This document shows positions 40,453 to 48,408 of a stretch of DNA of 64,000 nucleotides, one piece after another. Source of the stretch: CAUZWH01 sp965247665 (GTDB lineage Bacteria; Pseudomonadota; Alphaproteobacteria; SHVV01). The stretch lies in contig CBDFHH010000003.1 in NCBI GenBank assembly GCA_965247665.1, positions 601,126 through 665,125 on the forward strand, given 5' to 3'. The position numbers were made by a program, and so were the translations under genes. The notes under the pieces were generated by a model. That model had not been told where the DNA came from. It did no database searches and saw only the letters and a program-made list of their open reading frames with translations. Numbering within the stretch: the first letter of the stretch is position 1; every line of letters begins with the position of its first letter.

Positions 40453-42825
40453 CTACAGCGCTTCCCTATCGGCCTCGATAAGATCGAGCACGTAGTCGGG
40501 TTTGAGAGGAAGCCGATTCACGTTGGCGCCCAGCGGCAGCAGCGCGTCTGAAACCGCATTGGCGATCGCCGGCAGGGAGGCGATGTTGCCGCTCTCGCCC
40601 ACACCCTTGAACCCGCCTTCCGAATCGAGCGAGGGCGTCTCGATACTGTCGATCACCATGTCGGGAACGTCGGCGCTTGTCGGCAGGACGTAGTCCAGGA
40701 GTTGCGCCGTGAGGAGCTGGCCTTCTCGATCGTATCGGACGGCCTCCATCAGCGCCTGACCCAGACCCTGTCCGACCGCGCCGTGGATCTGCCCGTCGAC
40801 AATGATCGGATTTATTACCCGTCCGCAATCATGAACCACGACGTAGCGCTCGACCTTCACCAATCCGGTCGCGGCATCAACGGCGACACAGGCTGCGTGG
40901 ACCGCGCTGGCGATCGAGGTGAAGGAAGGGTCGTAATACTCGATGGCTTCGAGACCGTAGGTTTCCCCGTCCGGCATTGCGCGATCGTCCACGGAGTGTG
41001 CAACCGCGGCGATCTCCTCTATCGCGACCTTCACCTGTGGGACGCCGCGGACATGGACATGACCATCGTCGAGATCGAGATCGTTCGGGTGGACCTCCAA
41101 AATCTGTCCGGCGATGCGCAATATCTTGCTCCGGACCTCGCCGGCGGCGCGAAGGACCGCACCGCCGGCAACCACGGCCCCACGACTCGCACCCGTACCC
41201 ATGCCGTAGGGAGTGGCATTGGAGTCGCCTTCGACGACCGTCACGTTCTCCAGCGAGATCCCGAGCTGCTCGGCGGCGATTTGTGCAAACGCCGTCAAAT
41301 GTCCCTGGCCCTGAGTAGCCTGACTCACATATGCGAAGGCTTTACCGCTACGTTCTATCTTGACGTGCGCGCCTTCGAAGCCGGGCAAGCGCAGCATCCC
41401 GCGTTGCCGATAGCGCGCGGCGCCCTGGCCGGTATGTTCAACGATGCAGGCGATACCGATGCCGTGATATGCGCCGTCGGCTTTGCGTGATGGAGGTTGG
41501 TTGCGACGGTACTCGTGATAGTCGATCAGCTCGATTGCGCGTTGGAGCTGATCACGATAGGTCCCGGTGTCATAGCGAATCCCCATCGCGTTCGTGTAGG
41601 GAAATTCCTCCGGCTTCAGCAGGTTTCGCATACGGATCTGCACCGGATCGAGGCCGAGCGCGAGCGCGGCCCGATCCATGAGGCCTTCCGTTGCAAAGAA
41701 TGCCGACGGTGCGGCGATGCCTCGAAAAGCGCCGGTCGGGCAGACGTTGGTCGATACCGCACAAGTTTCGAAGGCGTAGAAAGCGAGCTTATAGGGTCCC
41801 GGCAGCATGAGCGCGCCGCCTGCCGCCTCGATAGCCGATCCCATCGGATAGGAGACATAGGCCCCGGAGTTCACGCGAATCCTTACGCGAATGGCCTGGA
41901 TGATGCCTTCCGCCGACATCGCCAGTTCGAGGTTGAACAGGTGATCCCGGCAATGAACGCTGGTTAGGAAGTCGTCGCGGCGATCCGGCACCCATTTGGT
42001 CGGAAGCTTGTATCGGCGGGCCAGCGCTGCCCCTAGCAGATCCTCGGGGTAAACATACGCTTTCATGCCGAACCCGCCGCCAACGTCGGGCGCGATCACG
42101 CGAACCCTGGTGTCGTCGATACCGAGATGTTCGGCCAGACAGTCACGGTGCAGGTGCGGCATCTGGGTCGACGCCCAGACGGTGAGCGCATCGTCGCCGC
42201 GATCGTAATCCACTACAAAGCCGCGAGGTTCGAGCGATACCGCGGCAATACGGTTGTTGTGGAATTCTTCGCTGAAGAGATGGTCGGCAGCGGCGAAGAC
42301 TTCGTCGAAGCCTTCGGTCTTGAAAGCGTTGTGGAAGTAGACGTTGGTGCCGATCTCCTCGTGGACCAGCGGCGCTTCCGGTGCCAGCGCTTCCTCTACC
42401 GTCGTTACGGCGCGGAGGGATTCGTAATCGACCTGGACGAGATCGACGGCGTCTTCGGCCGCGTAAGGGTTTTCCGCGAGTACGACGGCAACGATCTCGC
42501 CAACGTAGCGAACCCGATCGGCAGCGATGACGGGCCAGTCGGTCGGCTGGAAACCGGGCCGATCGTAGTCGGCGCGCATCGGTTTGATGTCGTTCCCGAT
42601 ATCGGCCGCGGTTACCACCGCGACGATGCCGGGAACGGACGCGGCAGCCTGCGTATCGATCGAGCGGATCAGACCATGCGCAACGGAGCTCCGCACGAAG
42701 CTGAGGTGCAGGGTCTCCGGCGGCTCGGGCACATCGTCGAGGAAACGGCCGAAGCCACGCAGCAGGCGATCGTCCTCAACCCGGAGAACCGGTTCACCGA
42801 TATAACCATGGTCGGCCTCAGCCAT
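40453..42825 (-). CDS. molybdenum hydroxylase large subunit (molybdopterin), CoxL/XdhB-like
   Basis: A 790-residue catalytic subunit. It starts YIGEPVLRVEDDRLLRGFGRFLDD and has molybdopterin loops GGGFGMKAYV and TGAFRGIAAPSAFFA, with the catalytic Glu in FKGVGESG. The AFRGIA loop differs from the AYRCSFR loop of CO dehydrogenase, so this hydroxylates an organic substrate such as an N-heterocycle, aldehyde or aromatic acid. It is the first gene of the leftward operon; the FAD and Fe-S subunits lie 4.6-6.3 kb further on, which is unusual. Its start faces a divergent SDR/Rieske operon about 210 bases away. Confidence 0.92.
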   Translation of the reverse strand: MAEADHGYIGEPVLRVEDDRLLRGFGRFLDDVPEPPETLHLSFVRSSVAHGLIRSIDTQAAASVPGIVAVVTAADIGNDIKPMRADYDRPGFQPTDWPVIAADRVRYVGEIVAVVLAENPYAAEDAVDLVQVDYESLRAVTTVEEALAPEAPLVHEEIGTNVYFHNAFKTEGFDEVFAAADHLFSEEFHNNRIAAVSLEPRGFVVDYDRGDDALTVWASTQMPHLHRDCLAEHLGIDDTRVRVIAPDVGGGFGMKAYVYPEDLLGAALARRYKLPTKWVPDRRDDFLTSVHCRDHLFNLELAMSAEGIIQAIRVRIRVNSGAYVSYPMGSAIEAAGGALMLPGPYKLAFYAFETCAVSTNVCPTGAFRGIAAPSAFFATEGLMDRAALALGLDPVQIRMRNLLKPEEFPYTNAMGIRYDTGTYRDQLQRAIELIDYHEYRRNQPPSRKADGAYHGIGIACIVEHTGQGAARYRQRGMLRLPGFEGAHVKIERSGKAFAYVSQATQGQGHLTAFAQIAAEQLGISLENVTVVEGDSNATPYGMGTGASRGAVVAGGAVLRAAGEVRSKILRIAGQILEVHPNDLDLDDGHVHVRGVPQVKVAIEEIAAVAHSVDDRAMPDGETYGLEAIEYYDPSFTSIASAVHAACVAVDAATGLVKVERYVVVHDCGRVINPIIVDGQIHGAVGQGLGQALMEAVRYDREGQLLTAQLLDYVLPTSADVPDMVIDSIETPSLDSEGGFKGVGESGNIASLPAIANAVSDALLPLGANVNRLPLKPDYVLDLIEADREAL

Positions 42826-43038
42826 TCAGGGCGCCTTCGTTCGTGGCTTCGTCGTTGGCGATTATCGATCTCGAATCCGCACCAGGGAACTTAACACAAC
42901 GGTTTGCGCGGCGGACTCGAGACCAACCACCGCGGTCGTGGGACGGGAAGGTCAACGGAGAGCCAAAGCTGGCATATCCTGGTATCGGTTTAGGTGCTAG
43001 GCATCGTGAGGCGGCGTCGCGACAACAGGGAGAGACCG

Positions 43039-43782
43039 ATGAAGTTGAACGACAAAGTCGCGCTGGTTACCGGCGGAACCCACGGAATAGGCGAGGCCAT
43101 CGTGCGCCGTTTCGTGACGGAAGGCGCACGGGTCGCAGCGACATACCATGCCGACGAGGCGAAGGCGCAGGCGCTCGAAGCGGAGCTCGGTGAAGCGGTC
43201 AAAACGTTCAAGGCCGATTGCGGAAAGATCAGCGAGATCAACCCGATGGTGGAGTCGGTATTGGACGTGTTCGGCGGGGTCGACATTCTGGTCAACAACG
43301 CCGGTACGATCACCTTCGCACCGGTCGAAGAAACCACCGAAGCGATTTGGGACGAGCAGATCGACCTCAACCTCAAGGGACCTTTCTTCCTGGTCAAGGC
43401 GGTATTGCCGTCGTTTCGCTCCCGTCGCGGCGGCAAAGTCATCAATATCGGCTCGATCGCCGGCGTAGGAGGCGTGCCCAACTGTGCCGGCTACTGTGCG
43501 TCCAAAGGCGGGCTCACGAATCTTACCAAGGCGCTCGCCGTCGAGTTGGCCAAAGAAAACATCAATATCAACCATTTGGCGCCGGGTAATGTCGCGACTC
43601 GCCTGAACGAACATTTACGCGGACCGGATCACACGAGTTGGCTGAAGGACCGCACCGCGTCCGGCCGCGACTTTCTCGCCGTCGACGAAATGACGGGGAC
43701 GGCGGTGTTTCTGGCGAGCGACGACTCCAAGGTCATCCACGGCGAGACCATCATGGTCGACGGCGGCTGGACGATCTGGTAG
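43039..43782 (+). CDS. short-chain dehydrogenase/reductase
   Basis: A 247-residue classical SDR. ATG at 43039 has GGGAGAG seven bases upstream. Motifs: TGGTHGIG (cofactor), NNAG, Ser in VINIGS, YxxxK in GYCASKGGL, and C-terminal GETIMVDGG. It is complete and opens a rightward unit followed by a Rieske alpha/beta pair. It could act as a cis-dihydrodiol dehydrogenase for the Rieske product, which is the usual second step; this is inference. Confidence 0.9.
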   Translation: MKLNDKVALVTGGTHGIGEAIVRRFVTEGARVAATYHADEAKAQALEAELGEAVKTFKADCGKISEINPMVESVLDVFGGVDILVNNAGTITFAPVEETTEAIWDEQIDLNLKGPFFLVKAVLPSFRSRRGGKVINIGSIAGVGGVPNCAGYCASKGGLTNLTKALAVELAKENININHLAPGNVATRLNEHLRGPDHTSWLKDRTASGRDFLAVDEMTGTAVFLASDDSKVIHGETIMVDGGWTIW

Positions 43783-43935
43783 CGCTCGATCGATCACCAA
43801 GCGAACCGCTGCCTTCTACGGCAAGCGATTGTCGCCTGCGCTCGATCGACTTAAACTCGTTTTTCCATATGCCAAGCATTGCGCGGCGCAGGGTTTCGGA
43901 TGCGCACCGCGAGCTCGTTCGCCGGGAGGGCCGAC

Positions 43936-45132
43936 ATGACGACTGAAACCGCCAATGATCGGAGAGGGCACCTCGGTATTCCCCATTCGCACTATGTGAG
44001 CGCGGCCGCATACAACGATGAGGAGGTTTTCGAGGTTGAACGGGAGCGCATCCTCGACCGGGTCTGGCGGCTGCTGTGCCACGAGAGCGAGCTGCCCGAG
44101 AAGTACGATTTCCGTACCTTCGACCATGTCGGATTACCGCTGCTTACGATCCGTGGCGGCGACGGCAAGATCCGCTCATTCGTCAATGTCTGTTCGCACC
44201 GGGGCGCGAAACTGGTCAACGATGTGAGCGGCAATGCGCAGCAGCTAAGGTGTTTCTACCACCACTGGACTTACGATTCCGAGGGCAACTGCATCGGCAT
44301 CCCGCGATCGCAGGCATACGAGGCATGTGGGTTGGAGCAGCAGAATTGCGGCCTGCGCGAAATCATGACGGAGGTAAAACTCGGCCTTGTCTTCTTCAAT
44401 CTCGACCGCGACTGCAAATCGCTCGATGAGCATCTCGGCGATGCTCTCGAATCGATGGAGCAGGCGCTGGCGGTAAATCTCGAGGTCATCCACTTCAACC
44501 GGACGATCGTCAAGGGCAACTGGAAGGATTGGCAGGCGACCAACATGGAGCCCTACCACGAGTTCATGCACGCCGTGGTGCGGCAAACCAACATCATGAC
44601 GGAAGAAGCATTCGCGCAGCGAAGCATTCTCCTCTACCCCAACGGTCACGCCCGGTTCCTGGGCATGACGGCGGACTATGATGCTCACGATGGGACCAGG
44701 ACGCGGGTTCGCAAGGAATGCTTGCCGGGAGTCGATCCCGACGGCTTCCAATCGGTTCCGCTGTTTCCCAACGGTGTCATCGCGACCCGCGGAACGGTTA
44801 TGCGAATCGACATTACTCATCCGATCAGCCCGTTCGAAACCCTTGTCGAATGTCGGGGTCTGGCACCGAAGGCGGACTCGAAGGAAGAGCGCGAGATGCG
44901 CATCAGCCACCACAACGAATTCTGGGGCCCGTTCAGCCCCAACATGCCGGAAGACGGCTACGGCGTCGAAGCGTTGGGCAAGGGGTTCGGGCTGGGCGGA
45001 GCCAAGGCGCAAATCATCGCCCGGGAAGAAGGTTTGCGCGCCCAGGACGACGGAATCATGCGCGGCTTCTACGCCGAGTGGGGCCGTTTGATGGGCGTTC
45101 CACCGGGTGCCGCCGAACGCGCCAAACCATAG
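43936..45132 (+). CDS. Rieske aromatic-ring-hydroxylating oxygenase alpha subunit (copy 3)
   Basis: A 398-residue catalytic subunit. ATG at 43936 follows GGGAGGG. Rieske ligands are C86-x-H88 and C106-x2-H109; the iron site is in NMEPYHEFMHA. It aligns well with copies 1 and 2 (shared YNDEEVFEVERERI, GLREI, ISHHNEFWGPF) but is more diverged, so it is an older paralogue. The beta gene follows seven bases after its stop. Confidence 0.92.
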   Translation: MTTETANDRRGHLGIPHSHYVSAAAYNDEEVFEVERERILDRVWRLLCHESELPEKYDFRTFDHVGLPLLTIRGGDGKIRSFVNVCSHRGAKLVNDVSGNAQQLRCFYHHWTYDSEGNCIGIPRSQAYEACGLEQQNCGLREIMTEVKLGLVFFNLDRDCKSLDEHLGDALESMEQALAVNLEVIHFNRTIVKGNWKDWQATNMEPYHEFMHAVVRQTNIMTEEAFAQRSILLYPNGHARFLGMTADYDAHDGTRTRVRKECLPGVDPDGFQSVPLFPNGVIATRGTVMRIDITHPISPFETLVECRGLAPKADSKEEREMRISHHNEFWGPFSPNMPEDGYGVEALGKGFGLGGAKAQIIAREEGLRAQDDGIMRGFYAEWGRLMGVPPGAAERAKP

Positions 45133-45139
45133 CCCGGTC

Positions 45140-45595
45140 ATGGCTGTCGCCGACGACGACATCCGGCAGTTGATCGGCCGGTCCTGTCTCTATCTCGACA
45201 GAGAGGACTTCGCGTCTTTCCTGAGGCTTTGCGGGCCCGACTTCACCTACGATATCCGCGTGTACAGCGCCGAGATACGCAAGGACATGGTGTGGATGCA
45301 CCATGATCGTGCGACCTTGGAAACGCTGATGAAGGTCCTTCCGGAACACCTCAGATTGCTTGGCACGCTCATGCGCCACGCCTCGGTCTACCTTGTCGAA
45401 CGCAATGGTCGGCGCGCGTCGGTCACCAGCTCGCTCATCGTGATGCACACCGATGCCGATGGCCAATCCCGGCTGTTCGCCGGCGGGCACTATTACGACG
45501 AAATCGCGCTCGATGGAGACGACTTGCTCCTCTTGAGTCGGACCGTGCGACTGGAGACTCGCGACATTGGAATCGGCTGGCAGGCACCGATCTGA
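45140..45595 (+). CDS. aromatic-ring-hydroxylating oxygenase beta subunit
   Basis: A 151-residue NTF2-like small subunit starting MAVADDDIRQLIGRSCLYLDREDFASFL and ending RTVRLETRDIGIGWQAPI. Blocks MVWMHHDRATLETLMKVLPEHLRLLG and VTSSLIVMHTDADG match the beta subunit at 28082-28543. A frame to 45107 exists, but ATG at 45140 fits better. It completes a three-gene SDR-alpha-beta set. Confidence 0.88.
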   Translation: MAVADDDIRQLIGRSCLYLDREDFASFLRLCGPDFTYDIRVYSAEIRKDMVWMHHDRATLETLMKVLPEHLRLLGTLMRHASVYLVERNGRRASVTSSLIVMHTDADGQSRLFAGGHYYDEIALDGDDLLLLSRTVRLETRDIGIGWQAPI

Positions 45596-46174
45596 CGAAC
45601 GTCCGGGCGGGCGGAGCGGTGACAACCGCCGCGAGCTCAAGTCGCGCGCGGTATCGGCAATAATTCTTCAATCGCTGAGACACCCGCGGCCCCAATGCCG
45701 CGTGGCGGACCGGAACCGTCGAGCTTCCCGCGATGCCGAAGACCGAATCCGGCTCGTCCGCTTCACGCAAGCGATCCCGGATACGTCGATCGCGAGACCT
45801 GTAGGCACGGTGGGGATGCGGTAAACGCTATCGACCTCGCAGACGGGTTGGAGAACCAATTGCCCGACATATTGCACAGTACGGATCCGAAAGACTCGAC
45901 GAATCCGAAAGACTCGCTGTGGAAGGCTATGGGCAGGCGAAACGTCTGCCATGTGTTGCGCTTCGGCCAACAACATTGTGGTTGCTCTAGGGGCAGGATT
46001 TAAGGGCTTAGCAATGCGTGTCCGGTTGGTGTACCGGCTGTCGCGCCGCAGTCTGGGCACTCGATCCCGCCCGCCAAACGGGTTTCCCGGGTCGGTCCGT
46101 GATATCATGCGCGATCGCGTCTGCGGGCGCGGTCGGCAAGCCCTTTATTCAAGCGCCAGCGCCACCTCAAAACG
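45596..46174. other. intergenic, no gene recognised
   Basis: About 580 bases. Several frames are open, but none has a recognised product or a good ribosome site. A direct repeat atccgaaagactcg occurs twice around 45886-45918 with a four-base gap. It may be decayed coding sequence. Confidence 0.4.
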
Positions 46175-46972
46175 ATGGCTCGAAGACCAAGACACCGCCA
46201 AGCCAAGAGGGTTGCCGTCGTCACCGGCGGCGGCACCGGCATCGGCCGCGGCATTGCTCGACGCTTGTCGCAGGACGGTTTTATCGTCGCCGCGATCGGC
46301 CGCCGCGCGGCGCGGCTGAAACCCAAGCGCGGCGAACGTTGGCACCCCTATGTCTGCGACGTCGCCGAGGTCGGTCAGATCCACGATACCGTACGAGCGA
46401 TTCGCCGCGACCACGGGCGCATCGACGTTCTCGTCAATTCCGCCGGCGTGGTACGGCGCGAAGCGATCGAAAAAACCACCCAGGACAACATCACCCACAC
46501 CCTCGGGATCAATCTCGTCGGCACGATGAATTTCTGCATCGCGTGTATTCCGGCCCTCAAGCGATCCAAGGGGTCGATCATCAACATCGGTTCGAGCCTG
46601 ACCGATCGTTGCAGCCCCCAGCACTCGGTGTATGCCGCCTCGAAGGGGCGATGTCGGCGGGCTCGCCGGCGCGGCCGAGCGGGTAATATCCCGCGGCCGA
46701 TGCCTTGAGGAGCGCGTCGTAAGTCTCTCTGTCCATCCCGTCGGGGAAGTAGATCTCGCTGCGCACCAGTGACGGACTGACCACGTTGACGCGGATCTTG
46801 TGCGGCGCTAATTCGACCGCCAGCGACTTCGAGAATGCGTTCACACCGCGCCGCACTGGTCTCCTACCTGGCGTCTCCCGAATCGTCGTGGGTTACCGGG
46901 ACGGTGATTCCCGTCGACGGCGGCGAAAGCGTCGGCTTCGTCAGAACCGGCAACGACGGCTGGTCGGTTTAA
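46175..46972 (+). pseudogene. SDR gene with its central 198 bp inverted in place
   Basis: The plus strand encodes an SDR N-terminal part up to YxxxK: VVTGGGTGIGRGIA, NSAG, IINIGSS, VYAASKG (46175-46650). The following 198 bases encode nonsense on plus but on minus read VNAFSKSLAVELAPHKIRVNVVSPSLVRSEI...PLGRAGEPADIA, the next part of an SDR. From 46853 the plus strand resumes with ALVSYLASPESSWVTGTVIPVDGGES to the TAA at 46970-46972. Flipping 46651-46848 back restores one open frame of 265 codons, a normal SDR length with motifs in order and no stop. As it stands the protein is truncated after YAASKG. Confidence 0.85.
46651..46848 (-). other. inverted coding segment inside the SDR gene
   Basis: The breakpoints show only a four-base inverted match (ggcg at 46647-46650, cgcc at 46849-46852). 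There is no long inverted repeat and no adjacent recombinase. Reinversion gives a junction KGRGVNAF, one residue longer than the usual KGGVNAF, and a perfect DIAALVSYLAS junction on the other side. Confidence 0.8.
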
Positions 46973-47040
46973 CCCCGGCGCGGCAACGGGCGGACCTGTC
47001 ACCACCCATCGTTTCGCGCAACCGACCTCGCCTGCTTGCG

Positions 47041-48195
47041 TTATCCGTAGTCGGGTCCGTGCAGCGCCCGCCACACCAGATCGTCGAAATGATGGACCGC
47101 GTGCTCGCTGCGCGCGCCACGTTCCTGATCGACCATCAGGCGCCCCTGGGTGTAGCCGCGCGAATGCGCACCGAGCTGTTGCGCCTCCATCGCGCCGACA
47201 TCCTGCGGTACGACGATATCCCAATAAAAGTTCATGCTGTCGATGTCGGCCGCACCGGGCGGGTCGTTCAGGCACATGCTGTCGACAACGAACCTGCACC
47301 GCTCGAGCCCGGTGGGAACGGCGAGTTGGAGCTTGAAGTTAGCGGCGCCGCGGTGGCTCAGGAACACCAGGTTGGGCCATAGGAACCAGATATAGGTCTC
47401 GTATTTGAGCGGCGAGGCGTCGTCGATCTCGGGCAGAACCCCCTTGGAACCGTCGATCTCCTCCGGATCGGCGCGGCTGATGTGACGCGACCAGAGTTCG
47501 TGCTGCTCGTTGATCCAGCGCGTCTTTTGGCGGCTGCCGAAGCCGACATTGGGATGCAGTACTGGGCAGTGATAGCACTCGTTCTGGTCGAGAACGTACT
47601 TCCAATTGCATTGGAGCGGCCGCGAGTCGACGCGGACCGAGGTCATCCGGTCGAAGTCCGGGAGCCGGTTGCGAAAATCCTCTTCCAGCCCGGCGGCCAA
47701 CTGGTTCAACGCCACCGCATCCGGATCGAGGTTGAAGAACGCCATGTTGGCGTATTCCTCGACGCGTATTTCACTGAGGTTGAAATCGTCGAGCTTAAAC
47801 CCGGCGACGTTCTCGGCATTGCCCGCCGCCTTGAGCGCACCGGTGGTGTCGTACGACCAAGCGTGGAACGGGCAGGTGTAGATGCTCTTGTTGCCGCGGC
47901 CTTCGGCCAGGATGTGCCCGCGGTGCATGCAGACATTGTAAAACCCGCGCAACACACCGTCCTTGCCCCTAACGATCAGAACCTTCTGATCGAGGATTTC
48001 GGCGGTAACGTAGTCACCGGGGTTCTTGAGATCTTCGAGATGCGCGCCGTACAGCCAGCTCTTGAACCAGATCTGCTGCTTTTCCCGCTCGAAGATCTCG
48101 GGATCCCAGTAGTAGTGACTCGGCAGCGTGACGGCGTGAGTCGGATCGGGATTGAAGCCGATACCGCTTCGCGAGCAGGTTGATGCCAGGGACAT
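47041..48195 (-). CDS. Rieske oxygenase alpha subunit (second type, copy 4)
   Basis: A 384-residue oxygenase. Rieske ligands C89-x-H91 (YNVCMHRGHI) and C108-x2-H111 (CPFHAWSYD); iron site in DQNECYHCPVLHP (the H-x4-H pair). It is closely related to the gene at 56776-57924 (shared HILAEG-GNK and DTTGALKAAGNAENVAGF) and differs from copies 1-3. This type resembles oxygenases acting on quaternary amines or small aromatics and often works without a beta subunit, consistent with none nearby. Its start is not fixed by a clear ribosome site. Confidence 0.9.
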   Translation of the reverse strand: MSLASTCSRSGIGFNPDPTHAVTLPSHYYWDPEIFEREKQQIWFKSWLYGAHLEDLKNPGDYVTAEILDQKVLIVRGKDGVLRGFYNVCMHRGHILAEGRGNKSIYTCPFHAWSYDTTGALKAAGNAENVAGFKLDDFNLSEIRVEEYANMAFFNLDPDAVALNQLAAGLEEDFRNRLPDFDRMTSVRVDSRPLQCNWKYVLDQNECYHCPVLHPNVGFGSRQKTRWINEQHELWSRHISRADPEEIDGSKGVLPEIDDASPLKYETYIWFLWPNLVFLSHRGAANFKLQLAVPTGLERCRFVVDSMCLNDPPGAADIDSMNFYWDIVVPQDVGAMEAQQLGAHSRGYTQGRLMVDQERGARSEHAVHHFDDLVWRALHGPDYG

Positions 48196-48408
48196 GTTCG
48201 CGCTTCCGTTGCTGTCGACTCTCGATCGGCCATCGTGACCTGCGCCGGGTTCGCGGTCAAACCGCGCCCCGTGCGGTCGATCGGATCATGCCCGTCGGCC
48301 TGTGCTAGTGTCGCTGTCGCTGCGAGACCGGTGGCAAGGCAGGCTGGGGCCGGGCGGACCGCCCTACCCTCGCCTTTCCTACCGTGCTTACGTCGATAGG
48401 AAAAATCG

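Noticed and set aside
45668..46108. 146-codon minus-strand frame in the 45.6-46.2 kb gap
   Set aside because: No ribosome site, no recognisable motif, and a repeat-derived RIRRVFRIR stretch.
46651..46848. classical site-specific invertible switch (phase variation) at the SDR
   Set aside because: Only four bases of inverted homology border the flip and no invertase is adjacent; kept as a finding of an inversion, but not called a switch.
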